Source: Blastomonas natatoria
Lineage (GTDB): Bacteria; Pseudomonadota; Alphaproteobacteria; Sphingomonadales; Sphingomonadaceae
Length of the DNA: 64,000 nt
NCBI RefSeq assembly: GCF_003201955.1
Contig: NZ_QJJM01000006.1
Location: forward strand, 124,001 to 188,000
Reading direction: 5' to 3'
Each line of letters begins with the position of its first letter. Positions within the stretch are counted from its first letter, which is position 1. Below are positions 19,766 through 27,393 of the stretch, piece after piece. The position numbers were made by a program, and so were the translations under genes. The notes below the pieces were generated by a model that did no database searches, was not told where the DNA came from, and worked only from the letters and a program-made list of their open reading frames with translations.

Positions 19766-21214
19766 ATGGCGACTTTGGCAGACGCACCGCTCAAGGCGGA
19801 CCAGCTGGATGACGTTCTCGAACGGCAGAAAAAGGCGTTTCTCGCCGAACTGCCCGTGCCGATGGCCGCGCGCAAGGACCGTATCCGGCGCATGATGAAG
19901 CTGGTGCACGACAATGCCGACGCGCTGGTTGCCGCGATGAGCGAGGATTTCGGTCATCGCAGTGCCGACCAGTCGAAGATGACCGATATTGTCGCAGTGC
20001 TCAACTGCGCCCGCCACGCGCTCAAGCATATGGACGACTGGGCCAAGCCTGAAAAGCGCCCGGTCCAGTTTCCGCTTGGCCTTCTCGGCGCGCGGGCGCG
20101 GGTCGAATATCAGCCGCTCGGCGTCGTCGGCGTGATCGCGCCGTGGAACTTCCCCGTGCAGCTCTGTCTTACCCCTGCGATCGGCGCGCTTGCCGCCGGC
20201 AATCGAGTAATGATCAAGAACAGCGAGTATACCGAGAATACCTCCAACCTGCTCGCCGAGCTCGGTCCGCGCTATTTCGATGCGAGCGAGGTCGCGTTCT
20301 TTACCGGCGGGCCGGAGGTCGGCCAGGCTTTTTCGGAGCTGCCGTTCAACCACCTGCTGTTCACCGGGGCGACCAGCGTCGGCCACCATATCATGCGCGC
20401 AGCGGCCAAGAATCTGGTTCCGATCACGCTGGAACTGGGTGGCAAGTCGCCCGCGATCGTCGGGCGCGGTGCCGACAAGGCCAAGGCTGCACAGCGCATC
20501 ACCATGGGCAAGATGCTCAACGCCGGACAGATCTGCATCGCCCCGGACTACCTCTATGTTCCGCGCGAGGACGAGCGCGAGATCATCGAGAACATCCAGC
20601 AGTCGGCTGCTGCGCTCTATCATACGCTGCTGACCAATGACGATTACACCGCCGTGGTCAACGAGCGGCACCACCAGCGCCTGACCGGATATCTCGACGA
20701 TGCGCGCGAAAAGGGCGCGGAGGTGATCGAGGTCAACCCGGCGGGCGAGGACTTCAAGTCCGCGAACAGCCGCAAGATGCCGCTGCATATATTGCGCAAC
20801 GTCACCGACGACATGAAGGTGATGCAGGACGAGATTTTCGGCCCGATCCTGCCGGTAAAGACCTATTCGACGGTCGATGAGGCTATCGATTTTGTCAACG
20901 GGCGCGACCGTCCGCTGGCGCTCTATTATTTCGGCGAGAATCAGGACGAGGCGAAAAAGGTGACCGATCGCACCGTGTCGGGCGGGGTGACGCTCAACGA
21001 CACGATCTTCCATGTCGCGATGGAAGACCTGCCGTTCGGCGGCGTCGGCCCTTCGGGCATGGGTGCCTATCATGGCGTCGATGGCTTCCGCACCTTCAGC
21101 CATGCCAAGGCGATCTACAGCCAGCCCCGTATCGATGTCGCCAAGCTCGGCGGTTTCCTGCCGCCTTATGGCGATGCCACGAAAAAGGCGATCGCGCGTG
21201 ATCTGAAGGTTTGA
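19766..21214 (+). CDS. calB: Coniferyl-aldehyde dehydrogenase family protein
   Basis: 482 residues. NAD(P)-dependent aldehyde dehydrogenase fold: VVGVIAPWNFPVQLCLTPA (cofactor and substrate site with Asn), LELGGKSPAIV with general base Glu223, NAGQICIAPDY with catalytic Cys257, and C-terminal DLPFGGVGPSGMGAYHG. The IAPDYLYVP after the Cys and the N-terminal QKKAFLAELPVPMAARKDR are typical of coniferyl-aldehyde dehydrogenases, which oxidise lignin-derived coniferyl aldehyde to ferulate. Substrate assignment is by subfamily resemblance. Family members also take aliphatic aldehydes. A GGGAG Shine-Dalgarno precedes the start. No other lignin genes are nearby. Confidence 0.85.
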   Translation: MATLADAPLKADQLDDVLERQKKAFLAELPVPMAARKDRIRRMMKLVHDNADALVAAMSEDFGHRSADQSKMTDIVAVLNCARHALKHMDDWAKPEKRPVQFPLGLLGARARVEYQPLGVVGVIAPWNFPVQLCLTPAIGALAAGNRVMIKNSEYTENTSNLLAELGPRYFDASEVAFFTGGPEVGQAFSELPFNHLLFTGATSVGHHIMRAAAKNLVPITLELGGKSPAIVGRGADKAKAAQRITMGKMLNAGQICIAPDYLYVPREDEREIIENIQQSAAALYHTLLTNDDYTAVVNERHHQRLTGYLDDAREKGAEVIEVNPAGEDFKSANSRKMPLHILRNVTDDMKVMQDEIFGPILPVKTYSTVDEAIDFVNGRDRPLALYYFGENQDEAKKVTDRTVSGGVTLNDTIFHVAMEDLPFGGVGPSGMGAYHGVDGFRTFSHAKAIYSQPRIDVAKLGGFLPPYGDATKKAIARDLKV

Positions 21215-21235
21215 CGATCTGGAGCAACAGCTTTT

Positions 21236-21262
21236 GCGCCTTGCCTGTCGCGGGCAAGGCGC
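21236..21262. repeat. Hairpin upstream of tRNA-Leu
   Basis: GCGCCTTGCC (21236-21245) pairs with GGCAAGGCGC (21253-21262) around seven bases. It follows the aldehyde dehydrogenase stop by 21 bases and may end that transcript, although no T-run follows. It overlaps the putative tRNA promoter. Confidence 0.45.
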
Positions 21263-21268
21263 TATAGG
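21241..21268 (+). promoter_or_regulatory. Putative sigma-70 promoter of tRNA-Leu
   Basis: TTGCCT (21241-21246), 16-base spacer, TATAGG (21263-21268). The mature tRNA starts 14 bases downstream, a suitable distance for a short 5' leader. Confidence 0.5.
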
Positions 21269-21281
21269 CTCCGCTCCACAC

Positions 21282-21365
21282 GCGGGCGTGGTGAAATGGT
21301 AGACGCGCCGGACTCAAAATCCGGTTCCGCAAGGAGTGTCGGTTCGAGTCCGACCGCCCGCACCA
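21282..21365 (+). tRNA. tRNA-Leu (anticodon CAA)
   Basis: 84 bases. Acceptor GCGGGCG pairs with CGCCCGC, then discriminator A and encoded CCA. D arm contains GAAATGGTAGAC, anticodon stem CCGGA/TCCGG closes a CTCAAAA loop with CAA at 21315-21317, a long variable arm (TTCCGCAAGGAGT) is typical of leucine tRNAs, and the T loop is TTCGAGT. It decodes UUG. Confidence 0.96.
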
Positions 21366-21482
21366 GCTATCTTCCAGCAGACGCAACCCGAATGCTCTTG
21401 CCGCGTCATCCGGCAAAGGCCTTGCGCTCTGCTGGATAGCGATTAGGGCCGCAACCAGTCACTCGATGGTCTGGACGGCAAC

Positions 21483-22709
21483 ATGACTCACCCTGTTTCC
21501 CCACTTGCGCTCCCCTTTCCTGAACTGCCCGCAATCGCTGGCGTCACGCCGCGCGTTGCCCGCGCGCGTTACAAGGAATGGGACCGCTGCGATCTCAGCT
21601 ATGTCGAGCTGGTGCCGGGAACCAGCGTCGCAGGCGTCACCACCACCAGCAAATGCCCCTCGCCCGAGGTGGAATGGTGCCGCGCCGCCCTGCCCCAGGG
21701 TCATGCGCGCGCGCTGATCGTCAGCGCGGGCAATTCCAATGCGTTCACCGGCGGCAAGGGCCGCGCGGCAGTGCAGCTGCTGGTCGAGACCGCGTCGGCG
21801 CGGCTGGATTGCGCGGCAGAGGAAATCTTTGTCTCGGCCACCGGCGTGATCGGCGTGCCATTGCCGCAGGACAAGGCGCGCGCAGGACTCGAAGCCGCCT
21901 TTGACGCTCCCCCATGCGACTGGAGCGCGCTGACGGATGCGATCGGCACCACCGACACCTTTCCCAAGGCCGCGACAACGAGCGCGATGATCGGCGACAC
22001 CAAGGTGCATCTGGTCGGCGTGATCAAGGGCTCCGGCATGATTGCGCCCGACATGGCGACCATGCTCGGATATATTTTCACCGATGCAGCCATTGAACCG
22101 GCACTGCTGCAGGAGATGCTGAGCGCCGCGAACGCCAAAACCTTCAGTTGCATCACCGTCGATAGCGACACCTCGACCAGCGACACCGTGCTCGCTTTCG
22201 CCACGGGCCAGGCTGACCATGCCCGGCTGCAGAGCATGGACAGCTCCGGTGCTGATGCGTTCGCCGCTGCGATCACCGACCTTTGCCGCCAGCTCGCGCA
22301 TCTGGTCGTCCGCGATGGCGAGGGTGCGAGCAAGTTCATCGAGGTGCGCGTGACCGGCGCGGTCTCGGACGAGAGCGCACATCGCATCGCATTGTCCATC
22401 GCCAATTCGCCCTTGGTCAAGACCGCGATCGCGGGCGAGGATGCCAATTGGGGCCGCGTCGTGATGGCGGTGGGCAAGGCTGGCGAACCTGCCGAGCGAG
22501 ACCTGCTGTCGATCCGCTTCGGCGGGGTAGAGGTCGCAGCTGAAGGCATGGTCGTCCATGGCTATGACGAAGCGCCGGTTGCCGCGCATCTCAAGGGCAG
22601 CGACATTCTGGTTGAGGCCGATATCGGGCTGGGCAATGGCCGCGCCACCGTGTGGACCTGCGACCTGACGCATGGCTATATCTCGATCAACGCCGATTAC
22701 CGGAGCTGA
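21483..22709 (+). CDS. argJ: Bifunctional glutamate N-acetyltransferase / amino-acid acetyltransferase
   Basis: 408 residues. It recycles the acetyl group from N-acetylornithine to glutamate in arginine synthesis. The precursor cleaves itself at the Ala-Thr bond inside KGSGMIAPDMATMLGYI (Ala192/Thr193), Thr193 becoming the nucleophile. An aspartate stands where many homologues have asparagine in APNMAT. NSNAFTGGKG, FVSATGVIG and the C-terminal GEDANWGRVVMAVGKAGE motifs are present. The inositol-monophosphatase-family gene starts four bases after its stop, so the two are probably co-transcribed. Confidence 0.95.
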   Translation: MTHPVSPLALPFPELPAIAGVTPRVARARYKEWDRCDLSYVELVPGTSVAGVTTTSKCPSPEVEWCRAALPQGHARALIVSAGNSNAFTGGKGRAAVQLLVETASARLDCAAEEIFVSATGVIGVPLPQDKARAGLEAAFDAPPCDWSALTDAIGTTDTFPKAATTSAMIGDTKVHLVGVIKGSGMIAPDMATMLGYIFTDAAIEPALLQEMLSAANAKTFSCITVDSDTSTSDTVLAFATGQADHARLQSMDSSGADAFAAAITDLCRQLAHLVVRDGEGASKFIEVRVTGAVSDESAHRIALSIANSPLVKTAIAGEDANWGRVVMAVGKAGEPAERDLLSIRFGGVEVAAEGMVVHGYDEAPVAAHLKGSDILVEADIGLGNGRATVWTCDLTHGYISINADYRS

Positions 22710-22713
22710 ACGC

Positions 22714-23505
22714 ATGCATCCGCTTCACGCCCCTGTCTCGGCTGTCATTCGCACCGTCGCGCGCGATGTGGTGCTGCACCATTATCAGGATCTCGCGCAG
22801 CACCAGATTGTCGAGAAGACACCCGGCGATCTGGTGACCATCGCCGACAAGGAGAGCGAGAAGCGGCTGAGCGCGGGGCTCGCGACCATCCTGCCACAGG
22901 CGAGTATCGTCGGCGAGGAAGCAGTGGCGGCCAACCCGGCGCTGATCGAGCGCGTCAACGACAGCACCGCCTGGGTCATCGACCCGATCGACGGCACCCA
23001 TAATTTCGCGCACGGCCATCCCCCGTTCGGCATCATCATCGCGCTGGTGGAGGGCGGAGAGACGGCTGCAGGCTGGCTTTACGACCCGCTCGCCGACCGC
23101 ATGTGCCATGCGGTGCTGCGCGGCGGCGCCTTCATCAACGACGAGATCGTTCAGGCGCGCGAGAGCGGTGAAGCGCTGCCCATCGCGGCGATTTCGACGC
23201 TGTATATCCCGGAGCCGCGACGCAGCGTTCTTTCCTCAGCAATCGAAGGCAAGTTCACGATGGTCGATATTCCGCGCTGTGCGGCGGAGCAATATCCCCG
23301 GCTGGTGCTGGGGCAGAACGACGTGACCCTGTTCGAGCGGACGCTGCCCTGGGATCACGCCGCCGGCGTGCTGTTCACGCTGGAAGCGGGCGGCCATGCC
23401 GCGCGGCTGGACGGGTCGCCCTATCGCCCCGGCGACCAGCGCAAGGGCATGCTCGCCGCCGCCAGCCCCGCCATGTGGGACAGAGCGGCAGCGATCATGA
23501 TCTGA
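22714..23505 (+). CDS. Inositol monophosphatase family phosphatase
   Basis: 263 residues from ATG 22714, four bases after argJ. Metal-site motifs of the IMPase superfamily are all visible: GEEAV (about residue 70), DPIDGTHNFAHG (about 91-102) and WDHAAGVLF near 213. The family dephosphorylates inositol-1-phosphate, histidinol phosphate, PAP or similar small phosphates with Mg2+. Specificity cannot be read from sequence. Coupling to argJ suggests an amino-acid-pathway role such as histidinol phosphatase, but this is a guess. It converges on trxA. Confidence 0.88.
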   Translation: MHPLHAPVSAVIRTVARDVVLHHYQDLAQHQIVEKTPGDLVTIADKESEKRLSAGLATILPQASIVGEEAVAANPALIERVNDSTAWVIDPIDGTHNFAHGHPPFGIIIALVEGGETAAGWLYDPLADRMCHAVLRGGAFINDEIVQARESGEALPIAAISTLYIPEPRRSVLSSAIEGKFTMVDIPRCAAEQYPRLVLGQNDVTLFERTLPWDHAAGVLFTLEAGGHAARLDGSPYRPGDQRKGMLAAASPAMWDRAAAIMI

Positions 23506-23509
23506 GCGA

Positions 23510-23836
23510 TCAGGCCGGAAGCGCGCCTTCGAGCCAGCTCTTGAGCGCGCTCTTGGGCGCCGCGCCGACCTTGGTTTCGACAATCTGGCCCTTGTCGAAC
23601 AGGATCATCGTCGGGATGCCGCGCACGCCGTATTTCGCGGGAGCATCGGGATTGTCGTCGATATTGATCTTGGCGATGGTCACCTTGTCGGCCAGCTCGT
23701 CGCTGATCTCTTCCAGAGCCGGACCGATCATCTTGCACGGACCGCACCATTCGGCCCAGAAATCGACCAGAACGGGCTTGTCGGACTTCAGCACGTCGGC
23801 TTCGAAGCTCGCGTCGCTGACTGCAGTGGTTGCCAT
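23510..23836 (-). CDS. trxA: Thioredoxin 1
   Basis: 108 residues, normal size. Active-site WAEWCGPCK has redox Cys31 and Cys34. The cis-proline segment [11 protein letters not shown] and the conserved LVDFWA strand are present. It is a cytoplasmic disulfide reductase serving ribonucleotide reductase, peroxiredoxins and others. AAGGAG lies upstream of the ATG at 23836. It follows addA on the same strand after a 95-base gap, an order conserved in alphaproteobacteria. Confidence 0.96.
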   Translation of the reverse strand: MATTAVSDASFEADVLKSDKPVLVDFWAEWCGPCKMIGPALEEISDELADKVTIAKINIDDNPDAPAKYGVRGIPTMILFDKGQIVETKVGAAPKSALKSWLEGALPA

Positions 23837-23931
23837 GGGGGTAAACTCCTTGTTCGTGACTTGTTGAGGGATGTAAGCGCTGCAGCGCCGCGGCTCAAGT
23901 TCGGTTGGCCCAACTATTCATATCGGATGAT

Positions 23932-26900
23932 TCAATCCAGCTTCGTCGCTGCCAGCAGTTCGTCGGGCAGCCTGAAAAGTTGCGGCGTCGATGTATAGAG
24001 CAATCCTGCCTGCACCTCGCTCCCCGGGAATATGAGCCGCAGCGCCGCGACATAGGCTGCCATCTGCCGGACATGCGCCACGGGAAGCTGCTCGAGCGAT
24101 CGTGGCGGGCGACGCCCCGTCTTGAAATCCACCACCAGCACGCGCCCGTCCGTCACCAGCAACCGATCGACCGTTCCGGACACGACATTGGGCCCGACCA
24201 CGGCGGCAATCGGCGCTTCGCCCAGCGCGTCGTCGCTGAAAACGTCAGCAAAGTCCGGATGCTCGATCACGGCGCAAACCGGGTCGATGATAGCGTCTGC
24301 CTCGCTCTCGTTCTCGATGCCATGCTGCCGTGCCAGCCAGCGCCGTGCCGCACCGCGCCGCTGATCGGGCGCCACCGATGGCAGGCGATCGAACAGGCTG
24401 TGCATGATGATCCCGCGCCGTGCAGCCATCTCGCGGTCCGGACCCGACAGCGGCGGGCTGGCAACGTCGTCCTTGCCGAGAGAGGACGGTGCGAGGGGAA
24501 TCGGCGGGCGCTGCTCCGGCGCCGCCGGCGTCAGTGCCCAATCCGGCAGGCCATCGAGCGCTTCAGTCGTCGCGACCTGGACCGGATCGGCACGAGGCGT
24601 CGGGATGGCTGCGTTGCCGAACCGGCGACACGGTCCTTCGATCGTCTCCCCCCAGTCGCACGCCAGCGCGGCGAGGCTGCGCTCGATCGCAGCATACCAG
24701 CTCAGCTCTGGTGGCTCCTTCGCCTTCTTGCCCAGCGTTCCGCCAATATAGAGCTGCTCTGCCGCACGAGTCATCGCGACATAGAGCAGCCGCCAGTGCT
24801 CCTGCATATCGGCCTCGCGGGCGATATCATGTGCTTGCGCAAGCGGTCCGATGCGCTGGGCCTTGGGCAGCGAATATACTGGCAATGTGACCATGGCATC
24901 GCGCCCCACGATCTCGATCGGCCAGTCGAAGCTCGAATCGACCTTGCGGGTCGGATCGACACAGGCATCCGCAAGGATCACGATTGGCGCCTGCAGCCCC
25001 TTCGAGCCGTGTACGGTCATTACGCGAACCATGTCGGACTGTCCGGCAAGCTCGCGCTTGATCTCCTCGTCACCCGCATCGAACCAGTGCAGGAAAGCCT
25101 GCAGCCCGCCGTCATGGCTTGCCGCGAATTTTTGAGCCAGGGCGAGCAGTTCCGCGATGGGATCAAGGGCTTCTTCGCCGAGCCGGGCCACAAGTTTTGC
25201 ACGCCCCTGAATCGGGCCGCTCAGAACCTGTTCCAGAAAATCATAGGCAGTACCGAAATCCGCCATCGCGAGGATCGCGTACAGTGGTTCAAGCTTATCG
25301 CGCAAAGCTGCATCATGTTCCGCCAGGTCGCGCAGATGCGGCCATAGCGCGCGCTTCTCGGGCCGATAGCCGTGCTGCAGCAACTGCTCTTGCGTCCATC
25401 CGCCCAGCGGCGATACCAGCAGTGCAGCACAGGTCAGGTCATCGAGCGGCTGCAGCGCAAAACGGATGGCTGCGATCAGATCCTGCACCGCCAGCGGCTG
25501 CCCCAGCCGCAACCGGTCGATTCCGGCGACCGGCACGCCTGCGGCATAAAGCCGCGCGACGATCAGCGAGGCAAGATCGCCTCGACGCCGGAGCAGTACC
25601 ATGATGTCGCCCGGCCCCGCCCAGCCCGGGCCGTCTGCCTGGCTCCGCTTCTCCAGCCAAAGGCGGCTGGGCGAGTCCGGGGCCAGCCAGCCTGCGATGC
25701 GATCGGCCAGCTGCTCGGCAAACCTGCGGTCTGCGCCAGAGAGCCATTCCTCGGCGTCCTCGCCCTCGCCGCCTTCGTCCTGATCGTCTAGCCCCTCGCC
25801 GACCGGACGCCACAGCTCGACGATACCCGGTCCCTTCCGCCCTTCGTGTCGGGGCAGCGCATCGTCCATGATGCCAAGCGCTGCAGGTCCGAGGTCATCC
25901 AGAACCGCATCGACCATGTCGAGCACCGGCTGGGTCGATCGGAAACTGCGATCGAGGCTGAGATCGAGAAACGGCTGTCCGGCTTCCTCTGCCTTCTGGC
26001 CGATGCGGACACGCGCAGCAGCATAATATTGCGGGCTCGTTCCCTGAAATCCGAAAATCGCCTGCTTGAAATCGCCGACGGTAAACAGGGTGCGAAACCG
26101 GTCCGCCTTGCTGCCCAGACCGGAGAAATAGTCGTCGATCAAGCCCTTCACGATCGCCCATTGGCTGGGATTGGTGTCCTGCGCCTCGTCGACCAGCACA
26201 TGATCAAAGCGCTGGTCGAGCTTGAACGCAATCCATTGCGCCATCGTGCGGCCCGAGAGAAGATCCGCAGCGGCGCGGATCAGGTCGTCGAAATCGAGCA
26301 GCCCCGCCTGCCGCTTGGCCTCTGCAAAGCGCCACGCAAAATCGCGGCCGACCTCGAGCGCGCGGGCATAATCGCCAGCAAAACCGATCAGTGCGATATG
26401 CTCCTTAAGCGCCGAGAGGTCGCTGTACAGACTCTCGGCCTTTTCGGCATAGTCGGGATCGACCTTGATCGGAGATTTGGAGAAGGATCGCAATGCACCC
26501 TTGTCGGTTGCCACAACCGACCAGATGAGGTCGAGCTGGTGGATACGATCGTTCGCTTCCAATCCCAGCCATGTCTGGATCGCCTCAGCCGCCTTCTTGC
26601 CTGTCGCAGTATTCCAGCGCACATTGCTGTCCTGCACGGCCTCCAGATTGGCGATATCGAACAGCGCATCGCTGCACATGGCCGCAAGCCCGCTGCCATC
26701 CTCGTCGCGCTTCAGGCCAAGCGCGGAATTGATATAGGGGCGGATATCACCGACCAGCGCGTCCATCGCATCGGGCTTGGCTGCACACCGCATCAGAAAA
26801 CTCTCGGTCGCTTCTGCCCCGAGCCTGAGGCTCAGCCCTTCCAGATTCTCGGCCAGCCTTGTGTCACCCCGCCGCGCGGCATCGATCAGCATCTCGCCGA

Positions 26901-27393
26901 GCGTGTCGCGCGCAAGCTGAATCCGGTCGCGGTCCTCGATCGGACGGAAGCCGGGCGCCAGGCCCGCCTCTTCCGGAAAGCTCGCCAGCAGTGACTGGCA
27001 GAAGCTGTGGATCGTCTGGATGCGCAAGCCGCCCTGGGGTGCATCGAGCACGCGCGCGAACAGGCGGCGCGCGCGGGTCAGCGTGGCGGCGTCGACCGGC
27101 GCGCCGATATTGGTGAGGTCCGCCCCCAGCGCGGTGTCGCTCATCCGCACCCAGGCGGCGAGCTGGGCGTTGATGCGGTTGGCCATCTCGCTTGCGCCGG
27201 CCTTGGTGAAGGTCAGGCACAGGATCGCATCGGGGTTCACCCCGGGTTCGAGCAGCAGGCGGAACACGCGCGCGGTAAGAACCTGAGTCTTGCCCGTGCC
27301 CGCCGAGGCGCTCAACCACACCTGATCGGCGGGCGACACCGCGAGCGCCTGGTCGCCAGCGAGCGGCGGAAGTCCGGGCTTGCCGCCGCTCAT
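23932..27393 (-). CDS. addA: Double-strand break repair helicase AddA
   Basis: 1153 residues from ATG 27393, which overlaps the addB stop (ATGA). A longer in-frame start lies inside addB and was rejected. UvrD-type helicase motifs: WLSASAGTGKTQVL (Walker A), LCLTFTKAGASEM, VLVDEAQDTNPSQWAIV (Walker B/DEAQ), and VMTVHGSKGLQAPIVIL (motif V region). The C-terminus has the PD-(D/E)xK nuclease core VLVVDFKTGRRPPRS. With AddB it processes DNA ends for RecA-mediated repair in the cytoplasm. Length fits alphaproteobacterial AddA. Confidence 0.95.
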   Translation of the reverse strand: MSGGKPGLPPLAGDQALAVSPADQVWLSASAGTGKTQVLTARVFRLLLEPGVNPDAILCLTFTKAGASEMANRINAQLAAWVRMSDTALGADLTNIGAPVDAATLTRARRLFARVLDAPQGGLRIQTIHSFCQSLLASFPEEAGLAPGFRPIEDRDRIQLARDTLGEMLIDAARRGDTRLAENLEGLSLRLGAEATESFLMRCAAKPDAMDALVGDIRPYINSALGLKRDEDGSGLAAMCSDALFDIANLEAVQDSNVRWNTATGKKAAEAIQTWLGLEANDRIHQLDLIWSVVATDKGALRSFSKSPIKVDPDYAEKAESLYSDLSALKEHIALIGFAGDYARALEVGRDFAWRFAEAKRQAGLLDFDDLIRAAADLLSGRTMAQWIAFKLDQRFDHVLVDEAQDTNPSQWAIVKGLIDDYFSGLGSKADRFRTLFTVGDFKQAIFGFQGTSPQYYAAARVRIGQKAEEAGQPFLDLSLDRSFRSTQPVLDMVDAVLDDLGPAALGIMDDALPRHEGRKGPGIVELWRPVGEGLDDQDEGGEGEDAEEWLSGADRRFAEQLADRIAGWLAPDSPSRLWLEKRSQADGPGWAGPGDIMVLLRRRGDLASLIVARLYAAGVPVAGIDRLRLGQPLAVQDLIAAIRFALQPLDDLTCAALLVSPLGGWTQEQLLQHGYRPEKRALWPHLRDLAEHDAALRDKLEPLYAILAMADFGTAYDFLEQVLSGPIQGRAKLVARLGEEALDPIAELLALAQKFAASHDGGLQAFLHWFDAGDEEIKRELAGQSDMVRVMTVHGSKGLQAPIVILADACVDPTRKVDSSFDWPIEIVGRDAMVTLPVYSLPKAQRIGPLAQAHDIAREADMQEHWRLLYVAMTRAAEQLYIGGTLGKKAKEPPELSWYAAIERSLAALACDWGETIEGPCRRFGNAAIPTPRADPVQVATTEALDGLPDWALTPAAPEQRPPIPLAPSSLGKDDVASPPLSGPDREMAARRGIIMHSLFDRLPSVAPDQRRGAARRWLARQHGIENESEADAIIDPVCAVIEHPDFADVFSDDALGEAPIAAVVGPNVVSGTVDRLLVTDGRVLVVDFKTGRRPPRSLEQLPVAHVRQMAAYVAALRLIFPGSEVQAGLLYTSTPQLFRLPDELLAATKLD

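Noticed and set aside
21096-21416. Minus-strand frame across tRNA-Leu
   Set aside because: It is antisense to the tRNA and to the end of the aldehyde dehydrogenase gene. The peptide is the familiar spurious tRNA translation.
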